Shown here piece after piece: positions 37,550 through 46,462 of a DNA stretch of 64,000 bases (the stretch's first letter is position 1; every line of letters begins with the position of its first letter). Source of the DNA: CAZDQL01 sp964507325 (GTDB taxonomy: Bacteria > Planctomycetota > UBA1135 > GCA-002686595). Under the pieces are notes generated by a model. The model saw only the letters and a list, made by a program, of their open reading frames with translations, did not search any database and was not told the DNA's origin. The DNA is taken from the NCBI GenBank assembly GCA_964507325.1, contig CAZDQL010000001.1, positions 1 to 64,000 on the forward strand, written 5' to 3'. The position numbers and the translations under genes were made by a program.

Positions 37550-40132
37550 CTAGGCTCGGGTTATCTTGACGCGCGTTACGCCGCCGTGCCGGGCGGTCGA
37601 CCCACTCAACCGTTCGAACTCCGCGGGGAGAATCACGTTGTTGTTGCCCCCGCGGGGAGTCCGCTTGTCGTAGTCCAGGCACGCCACCCGACCATAGGCC
37701 CAGTGTCCTTGCCCGAAGCACTTCGCCACGGTTCCAGGGCGCACCCCGGGCCAGGCCTTCAGACTGACGGTGATCTCCCCGATGGGAGAGGTGACCTTCA
37801 CCAGATCGCCGGTCTTGAACCCAAGTCGTTTCGCGTCCTCTGGGTTCATCTTCAGAACGTCGTCCCAGTTCTCATCACCTGGATCGGCGTTCTTGTGCTC
37901 CTGATACCAAGAGCAATTGGCGGACCGGCCCTCGCGGTTCAGTCGGCTCCTGTGCTCGAAGAAGATGAACGGGTATTCGCCCTCGTCACCCCACCTGAGC
38001 GCAGGCTCGAAGTGTGGGATGAAGGCCAGCTCTCCTCGGGCGAGGTAGTTGGTCGCCTTCATGACCTCGTCGACGGTCACTCCGTGCTTCTCGGCGTGAC
38101 CTTCCAGGGCTTTCTTGAGTGTCTCGCTGTAGAACTCGAACTGCTTGGTCTGGGTCTTGAAGGCACCCTTGTAGTGCCCGGGCTCGAAGCGCTTGGAATT
38201 CCATACGCCCTTGGATACGAAGTCCTCCCAGCCGGCCAGCTCGTCGCCATACTTGCCGTAGTCTGCGTGGCTCTTGTCCCAACAGGCTCTGGTGAACATT
38301 TTCAGGGCTGCGAGGGAGAACTCCGCCGGGGTGGAGGGTGACTCGCCCGACTCGGGGTCCGCGAAGGCCTCGCTGTAGTAGCGCAGGAGGTTGTCCCAAC
38401 CACCCTCAGCGAGCTTCTCCGCGAGCATCCACGGCACCTCGGTCTCGTCCTGGCGGACGTCCCACATCGGCTCGAGGACGCGTTGATTCAGGCTCGCGTA
38501 GCCATGCAGGTTCTGCTTCGACTTCACGAAACCCCACTTCTCGAACATGTGGTGCGCTGCGGGCAAGACCACGTCCGCGAAGTGCGTCATCTCACTCGCG
38601 TGCGTCGTAACGTGTGCCAGGAAGGGGAGCTTGGTCAGGGCCCGCTCCCAACGGTCGGAGTCGGAGCAGGAGAACGCGAAGTTCGCCCAGTAGGCGATCG
38701 CTACCTTGATCTCGTACGGGTCCTCCGAGAGAATCGCATCCGCCGCGTTGTTGGTGACGACGCCACCACCGCTCTTCCCCTTCTTCAGGGAGGGGAAAGC
38801 CAGCGTGCCTCGCTGGTCCATCTTGGGAAACTTGGCGTGCTTCTTGGCGAGCTCGTCCTGATAGCCGGACAGGTCGGGAATGCTAGATGCCGGGACTTTG
38901 GTCTTCTGGACGCAACCTCCCAGGTTGTCGGCGCCTCCGACCAGACCGTTGAGGGCGTGCGCGGCCATGGCAGCGTAGCCCCCCCGAGCTTGCATGGAGG
39001 CCCCGGGAGAGACCCAGCTGATGGCCCGAGGTGCCGCCTTGGCGAAGGCCTTGGCCACCCGTCGAATCTGAGCCGCTGGTATCCCGCATTGCGCCTCGGC
39101 CCACTCCGGCGTTCGGTCCTTCAGCTCGAGGTTCCACCACTTGACGACACCGTGTGTATGCTTCTCGGTGAAGGCGGCCTCCGCGACCGTCTCGCCCGCT
39201 ACGAACAGGTTCTGGCCCTCTTCGAAGGCCCCTACGAACTCCTTGCTCCACAGGCCCTCCACGAGAATCACGTGAGCCATGGCCACTGCCAGTGCCCCGT
39301 CCTCGCCGGGCAGAACGGGAAGCCACTCAGTCGCCTTCGTCGCGGTGATACTGAGGCGGGGGTCGATGACTGCGACTTCAGCCTGATCGAGGACGTGCCC
39401 CCAGACACTCATCGCGTGCGGGACCTGTCGATTCGAGGCGAGCGGATCCGCTCCCCAACAGAGCACGTAGCGCGTGTTCTCGAGGTCGTAGTCACGGTAG
39501 TCCCAGAACCCCTCGGTGAAGAACGCTCCGAACTTCTCGGCTTCGGCACAGATGGCCGAGTGGCTGATGCCGTTCGGCGACCCGAAGACCTTGGGCAGTG
39601 CCGAGTAGATGACGTCCCGCATGTAGGTGTAGCGACCCCTGAAGACGACAAACTTGTGCGGCTCTTCCTGGTGTCGTAGCTCGAGCATCTTCTCGGCGAT
39701 CATCCCGAGCGCCTCGTCCCAGCTGATGGGCACGAACCGAGGGTCTTCTCGACGGCCCTTCTTGGGGTTGGTCCGCTTCATCGGGACCTTGATCCGATCG
39801 GGATCGTAGACCTGCTGCAGGGCGAGGTGGGGTCGCGGACAGATCGCTCCGTGGGTCGACAGGGAGTGCGGATTACCTCGCACCTTGACTGCCCTGCTGT
39901 CCGTTATCTTGACTTGCACGGGACACCAGCTTGTGCAGCCCTGGCAGGTGGTGGCCACCCAGCGTCCGGACAAGCCGGACCTACCAGCCTTCGTGCCGGC
40001 AGCCAGACTTGCCAGCAGCGGCGTACCGGCTGCGGTCGAGATGAGCCCCACCCGGGCCGTGCCCAGCAAGAAGCTCCTGCGCGAGATGTCCTTGGAGCGC
40101 TCTACCGATCCATTGGTTGCCTGTGTTTTCAT
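37550..40132 (-). CDS. arrA: Molybdopterin catalytic subunit, predicted respiratory arsenate reductase
   Basis: 860 residues. Tat leader SRRSFLLG (18-25). The N-terminal cluster is CQGCTSWC with Cys63/66/70 and Cys98. It belongs to the Arr/Arx/Ttr branch of DMSO reductases (MKRTNPKKG, FVPISWDEAL). Arr traits: RGRY at 165-168 (Arx has GRGWG there), then HSAICAEAEK with His191, Ser192, molybdenum ligand Cys195 and Lys200, and Tyr212. From memory of the Shewanella ArrA structure, the counterparts are Arg165, His189, Cys193, Lys198 and Tyr210, a constant offset of two. The predicted reaction reduces arsenate to arsenite with electrons from quinol. Tetrathionate or selenate cannot be excluded without phylogeny. 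Confidence 0.75.
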   Translation of the reverse strand: MKTQATNGSVERSKDISRRSFLLGTARVGLISTAAGTPLLASLAAGTKAGRSGLSGRWVATTCQGCTSWCPVQVKITDSRAVKVRGNPHSLSTHGAICPRPHLALQQVYDPDRIKVPMKRTNPKKGRREDPRFVPISWDEALGMIAEKMLELRHQEEPHKFVVFRGRYTYMRDVIYSALPKVFGSPNGISHSAICAEAEKFGAFFTEGFWDYRDYDLENTRYVLCWGADPLASNRQVPHAMSVWGHVLDQAEVAVIDPRLSITATKATEWLPVLPGEDGALAVAMAHVILVEGLWSKEFVGAFEEGQNLFVAGETVAEAAFTEKHTHGVVKWWNLELKDRTPEWAEAQCGIPAAQIRRVAKAFAKAAPRAISWVSPGASMQARGGYAAMAAHALNGLVGGADNLGGCVQKTKVPASSIPDLSGYQDELAKKHAKFPKMDQRGTLAFPSLKKGKSGGGVVTNNAADAILSEDPYEIKVAIAYWANFAFSCSDSDRWERALTKLPFLAHVTTHASEMTHFADVVLPAAHHMFEKWGFVKSKQNLHGYASLNQRVLEPMWDVRQDETEVPWMLAEKLAEGGWDNLLRYYSEAFADPESGESPSTPAEFSLAALKMFTRACWDKSHADYGKYGDELAGWEDFVSKGVWNSKRFEPGHYKGAFKTQTKQFEFYSETLKKALEGHAEKHGVTVDEVMKATNYLARGELAFIPHFEPALRWGDEGEYPFIFFEHRSRLNREGRSANCSWYQEHKNADPGDENWDDVLKMNPEDAKRLGFKTGDLVKVTSPIGEITVSLKAWPGVRPGTVAKCFGQGHWAYGRVACLDYDKRTPRGGNNNVILPAEFERLSGSTARHGGVTRVKITRA

Positions 40133-40144
40133 CTCAGATACTCC

Positions 40145-41095
40145 TCAAGAGAGAGTCGGGATCGGAAGGGCAATCTGTCCGCCCAGCACGACAGACAAGC
40201 GGAAGAAGAAGCCGCCCACGAGGATCATGGCACTGGTCCACGCGATCGCATGTACCTGCAGGGATCGTCGTGTATCCCATCCTCGCAGGGTGGCGATGCC
40301 GCCCAGAATGAGTGGCAGTATCAGGCCGAGGCCGATCCCCAGCCACCAGAACATGGGTCCGAAGGCCTCGTTCGCGGCGGACAGGGCCTGGGTGTCCTGA
40401 AGGTCACCGAAACGCAGGCTGAGCCACCAGAGGAAGAAGGTGATGAGTTGAATGACGAGGCCTGCAACCAGCAGGTGTCGAACGGGGATCATCTTATCCA
40501 AGAAGCCCGCAACGTGCTCCTCGTCGGTGAGTCTGCCGGCGAGCTTCATCCGCACGAGGTGGACCAGCATCACAGCAGCGATGCCCGTCGTGGCGAAGCC
40601 GACTACCGCAGCGACGACCGTCGGTCCGGTGTTCCATAGCGGACGCGCCATGATCATCGACAGCAACATGCCGTGATACGCGCCGACAATGACCGCCAGG
40701 GGACTGAGGGCCCAGCCGAGGACACGAGACCGCTCACTCCCCTTCTTTGAATCCAGCCACTTCCAGGCGTACAGGATGCAGCCCACCACGAAGACCGTCT
40801 GGAAGATGCCTCCCCACCACAGGGGAGACAACGGCGAGAAGTTGGTGAAGACCAGGAGGAGGTGATGCGGTCTCCCGATCTTCAGCAGCAGGAACAGGAA
40901 TCCCCCGACGACGAGGATTGGAGACAGCCATGCAGCCGTCTGGCACAGGCGTGGGAAGCGGCCGTGGAAGAACGTGTTCAGTCCTACGGCCATCAGGAAG
41001 GCCCCGATCCCGGCACCGCCCAGGAAGAGGTCGACAGCGACCTTCCAATCCCAGAAGGGGCCGGCCTGGGTTTCGTAGATGAGAGACGTTTCCAT
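40145..41095 (-). CDS. arrC: NrfD-type membrane quinol-oxidising subunit
   Basis: 316 residues with about eight helices. The opening WDWKVAVDLFLGGAGIGAFL and the GRPHHLLLVFTNFSPLS loop are NrfD/PsrC signatures. It oxidises menaquinol at the membrane and passes electrons to the ferredoxin subunit. It is the first gene of the minus-strand operon (12 bases before the catalytic gene). arr operons of the arrCABD order carry this type of anchor, whereas the Shewanella arrAB type lacks it. Confidence 0.8.
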   Translation of the reverse strand: METSLIYETQAGPFWDWKVAVDLFLGGAGIGAFLMAVGLNTFFHGRFPRLCQTAAWLSPILVVGGFLFLLLKIGRPHHLLLVFTNFSPLSPLWWGGIFQTVFVVGCILYAWKWLDSKKGSERSRVLGWALSPLAVIVGAYHGMLLSMIMARPLWNTGPTVVAAVVGFATTGIAAVMLVHLVRMKLAGRLTDEEHVAGFLDKMIPVRHLLVAGLVIQLITFFLWWLSLRFGDLQDTQALSAANEAFGPMFWWLGIGLGLILPLILGGIATLRGWDTRRSLQVHAIAWTSAMILVGGFFFRLSVVLGGQIALPIPTLS

Positions 41096-41587
41096 GTCTG
41101 TCGCGCGCTCCTTGAGCCGGGAGTTGTCAGGGATCGACCAGTGGGCGGTCGTCAGTACTTGGAGCCGTTCTGCCCGGCCCTCCCCGTGCGAGCCACCGAC
41201 GGAAAGGGGGGATGCAAGAGGGACGACGCCTCACAGAGGCAGGCGAATCAGTCTCCTGAGCTCCATTGGCAGAGGGCATTCGATCGCTCCGAGTCGAGGA
41301 TAGGTGAGAACGCAAGCCCGTCCCTTGGCGAGAACCACGGGTTTCGGACCGCAGGCGTCCGTAGTTTCTACGGAGCCCAGTGGCGTGGGGGCTCGATGGT
41401 TCGTCCTGGACTCGAAGGAGCTACGCACCCAGCCTCGAGTCACGGCCCCCGTGGTTGCGGGGGCCGTCTCTGTGCCCGCTGGGCGTCCTCCTTGCGGCCT
41501 CACCGGGCCGCAGGTCTACTGTGCTTGCCCGAGTTCTTGGCCTGCATGGGCGTGCAGTGATCGGCGCGGGCCTTTCTACCCGTTGCC
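41096..41587. other. Divergent regulatory gap between arrC and the sensor operon
   Basis: About 490 bases with no credible gene; all short frames lack family signals. It must carry promoters for both directions. The one obvious structure is the palindromic 54-bp element at 41321-41374, described separately. No convincing -35/-10 pair is claimed. GC is lower than in the flanking chromosome. Confidence 0.55.
41321..41374 (-). repeat. 54-bp palindrome-containing element, copy 1
   Basis: Core TCCGTAGTTTCTACGGA (41358-41374) is a perfect 7-3-7 dyad. Reading on along the minus strand, after 11 bases comes CGAAACCCGTG, then 8 bases, then CAAGGGA. Copy 2 at 44754-44807 has the same blocks with identical spacing in the opposite orientation; 43 of 54 positions agree by eye. 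It is a likely binding site or structural element of the arr regulon. Confidence 0.75.
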
Positions 41588-42637
41588 ATGGAGCCTGAGA
41601 TGGAATCGATCGAAGAGCCCCGGAGTGACGAGCCCGACACTGCTGCAACACGACCGGCCCGGTTGGTGGCTGGCTACGCGAGGCGCACCTGGTCGATCGC
41701 CACTCTACTCGTAGTTGCGGCCGCCGCGGTCGTCTGGCTCATGGGAGGGCTCTTCGAGTCGGGCGTCGACCTCTTCGGCTCGTCCTCGGATCGTGCCTGG
41801 GTAGATCTGACCGAGCCAGAGTCGCACCGGCCGGGTGGGATGCCGGATGCTGGGGAGCCGGTCTTGCGAGTCGCCATCGCCCCCGTCATCTCGCCGGAGA
41901 AGTCCCTGGAGATGTACCAGGGGTTCGTGGACTACCTGTCGAGGGCACTGGGGCGCGAGCCCGCCTTCCTCAGGCGGGCAAGCTACGCGGAGGTCAATGA
42001 CCTGGTCCGGCATGGCCTCTGCGATGTCGCGTTTGTTTGTACCTACGCCTACGTTCGAGGCGAGCGGGAGTTCGGGATGGAGCTCCTCGTCATTCCGGAG
42101 ATCGATGGCTCCATCACATACAACTCCTACATCATCGTCTCCCGCGACGACCCCGCGTCTTCCCTCCTGGACCTGCGAGGTCGCAGCTTCGCTTCTGCAG
42201 ACATCATGTCCAACACCGGGTGGCTCTTTCCCTACACCTGGCTGCGGGAGAGAGGTGAGGAGTTCAAGAGCTTCTTCTCGCAGAGCCTGATCACAGGTAG
42301 CCACGACAGGTCCGTGCTCGCGGTCGCGAACGGGCTGGCTGATGGCGCCGCCGTCGACAGCATCGTCTATGAGCACATGGTGGCCGACGATCCCAGCATT
42401 GGCGGCGCGACCAAAGTCATCCTGCGTTCGCCGGGCTACGGAATGCCACCCCTGGTCGTCCCCGTGGAGCTCGACGCGGGCCTGAAGGCTGAGCTGCGGC
42501 TAGAGCTACTCGGCATGCACGAGGAGCCCGAAGGGCGATTGATACTCGACGACCTACGGATCACGCGCTTCCGAGTCCCCGACCCCTCGCTCTACGATGC
42601 TGTCAGGACCGCGTCGGACTCCTTGGAGGGTCGTTGA
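41588..42637 (+). CDS. Membrane-tethered PhnD-like periplasmic oxyanion sensor
   Basis: 349 residues. One helix (35-54) anchors a periplasmic phosphonate/phosphate-binding-like domain: VLRVAIAPVISPEKSLEMYQGF, DVAFVCTYAYVRG and GRSFASADIMSNTGWLFP are the PhnD signature blocks. The same fold is the sensor module of TtrS and of the ArxX/ArrS proteins in arsenic respiration. No ABC transporter is encoded, so it senses rather than imports. It overlaps the kinase gene by four bases (ATGA). Confidence 0.75.
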   Translation: MEPEMESIEEPRSDEPDTAATRPARLVAGYARRTWSIATLLVVAAAAVVWLMGGLFESGVDLFGSSSDRAWVDLTEPESHRPGGMPDAGEPVLRVAIAPVISPEKSLEMYQGFVDYLSRALGREPAFLRRASYAEVNDLVRHGLCDVAFVCTYAYVRGEREFGMELLVIPEIDGSITYNSYIIVSRDDPASSLLDLRGRSFASADIMSNTGWLFPYTWLRERGEEFKSFFSQSLITGSHDRSVLAVANGLADGAAVDSIVYEHMVADDPSIGGATKVILRSPGYGMPPLVVPVELDAGLKAELRLELLGMHEEPEGRLILDDLRITRFRVPDPSLYDAVRTASDSLEGR

Positions 42638-44061
42638 TGAGGCAGAATACGAGCTGGGTACGCCGGGCCCTCTGGAGAATCGTCTCGATTCCGATCTTCT
42701 TCAAGATCCTCGGGATTGGGGCACTCGTGGCAGTCCTCTTTGGAGGGATCGCTCTGCTCGAGACACGAGAGAGCATGGGGCGCGTCCTGACTCAGCTGCT
42801 GGAGCAAAGAACGCAGCTGGTCGCGAGGGCGATCTCGGATTCCATCGAGCGACCCATGAGCACTGACGATCGATACTCCGTCCAGGAAACCGTGCGGCGG
42901 TCGAGGCAGAGCGTTCCCGACGTCCAGTACGTCTTCGCGCTGACTGCTGAGGGGGAAGTCGTCGCACATACGTTCGCGCGCGCAGTTCCACTGGACTTGC
43001 TGAGGTTGGCGAGGGAGGGCTCACCCTCCGCCGATGGACTGCAGATGCTCGGATCCGAGCAAGGCATGATCCTGGACGCGCAGCTACCCATACTGGATGG
43101 CCGGGCAGGGAGTCTCCACGTGGGCATGGGCGATGCAGCGATCGCCGGCGAACTCTCTGCGTGGACGAGGTCGATCTACCGGAGCCTGGCGATCAGCGTA
43201 GCCCTCGGCATCTTGCTGGCCATCATCCTCACCAACCTCCTGGCCAAGCCGATTCATCACCTCGAGCAGGCGGCGAACAGCATTCGTGCGGGAGCTTTCG
43301 ACGCCCGCGCGAGAATCTTCTCGTTCGACGAGATCGGGCACCTTGCGGTCTCCTTCAACCAAATGGCCGAGAGCCTGCAGTCGTATCAGCGAGAGGTCGA
43401 GGAGAAGGAACAGGCTAGAGCGGCGCTGATCGAGCATGTGGTCCGCACCCTGGAGGAAGAGCGGAAAAGCGTCTCCCGCGAGCTGCATGACCACTTCGGC
43501 CAATCACTGCTGGCGGTTCTTCTCGCGATTCAGTCGGACTGCGACTTCAGCTCCAACTGCGGATCGGCGTGCGCGCAGATCGAACAGAAGCTGAGGGAAC
43601 TCGTCGATGACGTCCACCGGTTGGCTTGGGGGATGCGACCATCGATCTTGGACGACTATGGCCTCGATCATGCCCTGTCGCGGCACGTCGAAGAAACAGC
43701 CAGCCACCTTGGAATCGAGATCGATTACCACTCTACCCTCGGCCTGGGACAAGCTCGTCTTCCCGAGTCTGTCGAGCTGACTCTCTTTCGAGTCGTCCAG
43801 GAGGCGACGACCAACATCGCCCGTCACTCGGGAGCTAGCAGAGCGAGCGTCGTCTTCCTCCGAACTCGAGATGCGTATGTTCTGATCGTGGAAGACGATG
43901 GTCGCGGCTTCGAAGTCACGACGGCCCGCAACAACAGGTGCCTGGGACTCATTGGATTGCGGGAGCGCGTAGGCCTCCTCGGAGGTACGGTGGACATCGA
44001 GTCCGCCCCCGATCGGGGAACGACCATTCGGGTGAGGATTCCATCCAGCCAAGAACCGTGA
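42634..44061 (+). CDS. NarX/HisKA_3-type sensor histidine kinase of the arr module
   Basis: 475 residues. TM1 (~20-42) and TM2 (~184-204) enclose a periplasmic domain of about 140 residues; HAMP is at 205-260. His285 in SRELHDHFGQSL is the phospho-acceptor of the NarL-linked family. The ATPase carries EATTNIARHSGA, EDDGRGF and GLIGLRERVGLLGG. Three cysteines, Cys303/309/313, lie in the dimerisation region (CDFSSNC, SAC) and might sense redox state or trivalent arsenic. It is coupled to the regulator gene by TGATG. Confidence 0.85.
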   Translation: MMRQNTSWVRRALWRIVSIPIFFKILGIGALVAVLFGGIALLETRESMGRVLTQLLEQRTQLVARAISDSIERPMSTDDRYSVQETVRRSRQSVPDVQYVFALTAEGEVVAHTFARAVPLDLLRLAREGSPSADGLQMLGSEQGMILDAQLPILDGRAGSLHVGMGDAAIAGELSAWTRSIYRSLAISVALGILLAIILTNLLAKPIHHLEQAANSIRAGAFDARARIFSFDEIGHLAVSFNQMAESLQSYQREVEEKEQARAALIEHVVRTLEEERKSVSRELHDHFGQSLLAVLLAIQSDCDFSSNCGSACAQIEQKLRELVDDVHRLAWGMRPSILDDYGLDHALSRHVEETASHLGIEIDYHSTLGLGQARLPESVELTLFRVVQEATTNIARHSGASRASVVFLRTRDAYVLIVEDDGRGFEVTTARNNRCLGLIGLRERVGLLGGTVDIESAPDRGTTIRVRIPSSQEP

Positions 44062-44714
44062 TGTCGATCCGAATCCTGATCGCTGATGATCATGCTGTCT
44101 TCAGGAGCGGACTGCGCGCCCTTCTTGAGAGGGAGATCGACTTTGAGATCGTCGCCGAGGCTGGAACGGGACACGAGACGATACGAACCGCGCTGCAGCA
44201 GGACATCGACGTCCTGATCCTCGACGTCAGCATGCCTGGGCTCACTGGCCCACGTGTCGCCGAAGCAGTGCTGAAGGAGAAATCGGGCTTGGCCATAGTC
44301 GTCCTCACGATGCATGAGGACGAGTACTACCTGCAGGAGCTCTTCAAGATCGGTGTGCGGGCGTTCGTGCTGAAGAAGTCCACCGGAACCGATCTCCTGC
44401 ACGCGATTCGCGCTGCGTACCGTGGGGAGAACTACATCGACCCTTCGTTGGCTGGCATCGTGCTGTCTTCCTACGTGGGCCGGGAGATCAAGGCCAAGGG
44501 GACTGGGCGGCTGTCTCTTCTGACCCGTCGTGAGCGAGAGGTGTGCCACCTCCTCGCCTACGGTCACACTAGCCCGGAGATCGCCAAGAAGCTGAGCATC
44601 AGCGGGCGCACCGTCGAATCTCATCGTACGAGCATCATGAGCAAGCTCGAATTGCGGGGACGTGCCGAGCTCGTGCGCTTTGCCATCGACCACGGGCTCA
44701 TGAAGTTGGACTGA
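44061..44714 (+). CDS. LuxR/NarL-type response regulator of the arr module
   Basis: 217 residues. The receiver has IADDH, phospho-acceptor Asp55 (LILDVSMPG) and Lys in VLKKSTG. The LuxR helix-turn-helix is LSLLTRREREVCHLLAYGHTSPEIAKKL and TVESHRTSIMSKL. It should act on the divergent arr operon and possibly the second porin; the repeated dyad TCCGTAG-TTT-CTACGGA on both sides of its operon is a candidate site. Its ATG overlaps the kinase stop by one base. Confidence 0.85.
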   Translation: MSIRILIADDHAVFRSGLRALLEREIDFEIVAEAGTGHETIRTALQQDIDVLILDVSMPGLTGPRVAEAVLKEKSGLAIVVLTMHEDEYYLQELFKIGVRAFVLKKSTGTDLLHAIRAAYRGENYIDPSLAGIVLSSYVGREIKAKGTGRLSLLTRREREVCHLLAYGHTSPEIAKKLSISGRTVESHRTSIMSKLELRGRAELVRFAIDHGLMKLD

Positions 44715-45078
44715 ACCCGAGGGCGCGACTCGCGGCCTGACCGAACCTCGGACTCCGTAGAAACTACGGAGGTCACGGGCTCGAAACCCGTGCTTCCTGA
44801 CAAGGGACCGTGGCGCCGGATCGTCTACCGTCGGCTCGGAGCGATTGGATGCAGCCCATCAAGCCCCACGACCGACTGCAGTCTCCACCTCAATCACCTC
44901 GACCCTGGATGAAGGTGGGGAAGAGCTCTGCGCTCAATGCGCACGAGCGCAATCAGCGGCCGCGGTTCCGACTCGTGATCCCACGGCGTCGGCAGGCAGC
45001 TGCCCGGACTGAGTCCCCTCTCGGAGGGCCGAGCCGGTCCTCCGACCCCCCCGAGCTCATCCCCAGAGGAGATCACGT
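44715..45078. other. Intergenic region upstream of the second porin
   Basis: 364 bases with no gene. It holds copy 2 of the 54-bp element directly after the regulator stop and a GAGGAG ribosome site before the porin ATG. CACGGG-CTCGAAA-CCCGTG within the element can form a hairpin and could also end the regulator transcript. Confidence 0.5.
44754..44807 (+). repeat. 54-bp palindrome-containing element, copy 2
   Basis: TCCGTAGAAACTACGGA (44754-44770) is the exact reverse complement of the dyad in copy 1. Then come 11 bases, CGAAACCCGTG (44782-44792), 8 bases, and CAAGGGA (44801-44807). The two copies face each other across the sensor-kinase-regulator operon. Confidence 0.75.
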
Positions 45079-46293
45079 ATGATTAGCATGTTGTTCTCGG
45101 CGACAGCCGTCGTGGCCTTGGCTTTCATCACGCTTCCTTCGCAAGCGTCGGCCGGCCCCCCCTCAGAGTCTGACTCGACAGACACAGTGGCAGTGCAGGA
45201 GCTACAGGAGCGTGTCGCCAAGCTCGAGAAGACGAGCATCGAGGTCCCTTCCTGGCTGGAGGGCTGGAACGTCAAGGGTGACTTCCGCTACCGCCATGAG
45301 TTCGTCGATGACGGCCCTAAGGACTATCACCGCCATCGCATCCGCGCACGGATCTTCGCCGGCGTGGAAGTCAATGACCAGGTCGACTTCGGATTCCAGC
45401 TCGCGACGGGCGGCGCAAACCCGACCTCGTCGAATGTCACGCTCGGCCGCGGTTGGGAGCGCGCCGACGTGGGCGTCGACCTGGCCTACGTCGACTGGCA
45501 CCCCTGCCAGCAGGACGAGGACGGCCTCAGCTTCGGCGCGATCGGCGGCAAGACGAAAGTGCCATTCGACGTCATGTCCAAGTCCGAGCTCGTCTGGGAC
45601 GGAGACCTTCGCACCGAGGGCATTGCCGCTCGCTATGAGAACCAGCTCGGCGCCACGGACGTCCATTTCGTCTTGGGTGGCTTCTGGCTCGACAACGACA
45701 GCAGCGGAGCAGACCCCGGCTTGTTCGGTGGACAGCTCGGCGCCTCCATCCCCCTCTCGGACGACAGGTCGCTCGATGTCGGCATCGGCCACTACTCCTA
45801 CGTGCACCTGGAGGGAAACTCCCTCTTCGACTTCGGCAAGACGGCCGGTCGTGGCAACACGACCGTAGGCGCACCCGGCTCCGAGGTCTACGCCAACGAC
45901 TACGCGCTGACCGAGATCTACGCGCAGTACTCGACCGAGCTCAGCGAGCAGCCCTTCGCGGTGTTCGCGAACGGCGTCCAGAACTCCGAGGCGGACGACG
46001 AGGACACGGGCTGGGTGGCCGGCTGCAAGCTGGGCAAGGCCAAGCAGCCCGGCACCTGGGACTTCCGGCTGCAGTACAAGGAAGTCGAGGCGGACGCGGT
46101 CCTCTCGGCCTTCACCGACTCAGACTTCGGCGGCGGCGGGACCGACAACGAGGGCTTCGAGTTCAACGCGAACTATGCCTTCATGCAGAGCTGGGTCATC
46201 GGTTTTTCCTACTTCGACAACACGACGAACGTGGCCTCTGGCGACGAAGACGACTATCAACGGGTCCAGCTGGACCTGAAGTGGAAGTTCTAG
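45079..46293 (+). CDS. Second putative porin of the arr module
   Basis: 404 residues. Signal peptide (VVALAFITLPSQASA), then a short coiled coil (VQELQERVAKLEKTS), then a beta barrel whose strands carry Tyr/Phe/Trp at the interfaces and ends VQLDLKWKF with C-terminal Phe. The opening LEGWNVKGDFRYRHEFVDDG and RIRARIFAGVEVNDQVDFGFQLATG resemble the putative porin family (Porin_5). A clear GAGGAG precedes the ATG. With the porin at 34633 it frames the reductase genes and may serve uptake of arsenate or export of arsenite by diffusion. Confidence 0.75.
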   Translation: MISMLFSATAVVALAFITLPSQASAGPPSESDSTDTVAVQELQERVAKLEKTSIEVPSWLEGWNVKGDFRYRHEFVDDGPKDYHRHRIRARIFAGVEVNDQVDFGFQLATGGANPTSSNVTLGRGWERADVGVDLAYVDWHPCQQDEDGLSFGAIGGKTKVPFDVMSKSELVWDGDLRTEGIAARYENQLGATDVHFVLGGFWLDNDSSGADPGLFGGQLGASIPLSDDRSLDVGIGHYSYVHLEGNSLFDFGKTAGRGNTTVGAPGSEVYANDYALTEIYAQYSTELSEQPFAVFANGVQNSEADDEDTGWVAGCKLGKAKQPGTWDFRLQYKEVEADAVLSAFTDSDFGGGGTDNEGFEFNANYAFMQSWVIGFSYFDNTTNVASGDEDDYQRVQLDLKWKF

Positions 46294-46410
46294 CACCTCC
46301 TTGTGAGAGGCTATGGGGTATAGAAGCCCTCGCACTCCACTTGCGCCCCGTCGGCCAGCCGGTCGGCGGGGCGCTGTGCGTGGTGGGAATTTGGGCTGCA
46401 CGGTGCGGGG

Positions 46411-46462
46411 GCCGCTGCACCCGACCCGTGAGCCCAAGGCGCGGCCCACGGCGCGGCTGCTC
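46411..46462 (+). repeat. Dispersed ~52-bp repeat, copy adjoining the right direct repeat
   Basis: The segment beginning GCCGCTGCACCCGACCCGTG recurs at 59531-59583, differing by two single-base insertions; its 3' part also appears at 54732-54756. It touches the right copy of the 417-bp repeat. The gap 46294-46410 before it holds no gene; GCCCCG/CGGGGC within it could be a weak terminator of the porin gene. Confidence 0.65.

Noticed and set aside
37550..41095. Arsenite oxidase (Arx) or tetrathionate reductase assignment
   Set aside because: The RGRY motif is the Arr form; Arx has GRGWG at that place. Tetrathionate reductase is less likely because of the HSAIC-x4-K set, though phylogeny is still needed.
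44754..44807. tRNA gene or tRNA half
   Set aside because: CGGGCTCGAAACCCG recalls a T-arm and the dyad an anticodon stem, but no D-arm or acceptor partner exists, position 33 is not T, and the second copy has a mutated T-stem. It is better treated as a repeated element.
41321..44807. A transposon with 54-bp terminal inverted repeats carrying the sensor operon
   Set aside because: No transposase inside and no matching target duplication outside the two ends (GCCCG versus CCGTG), so a regulatory role was preferred.
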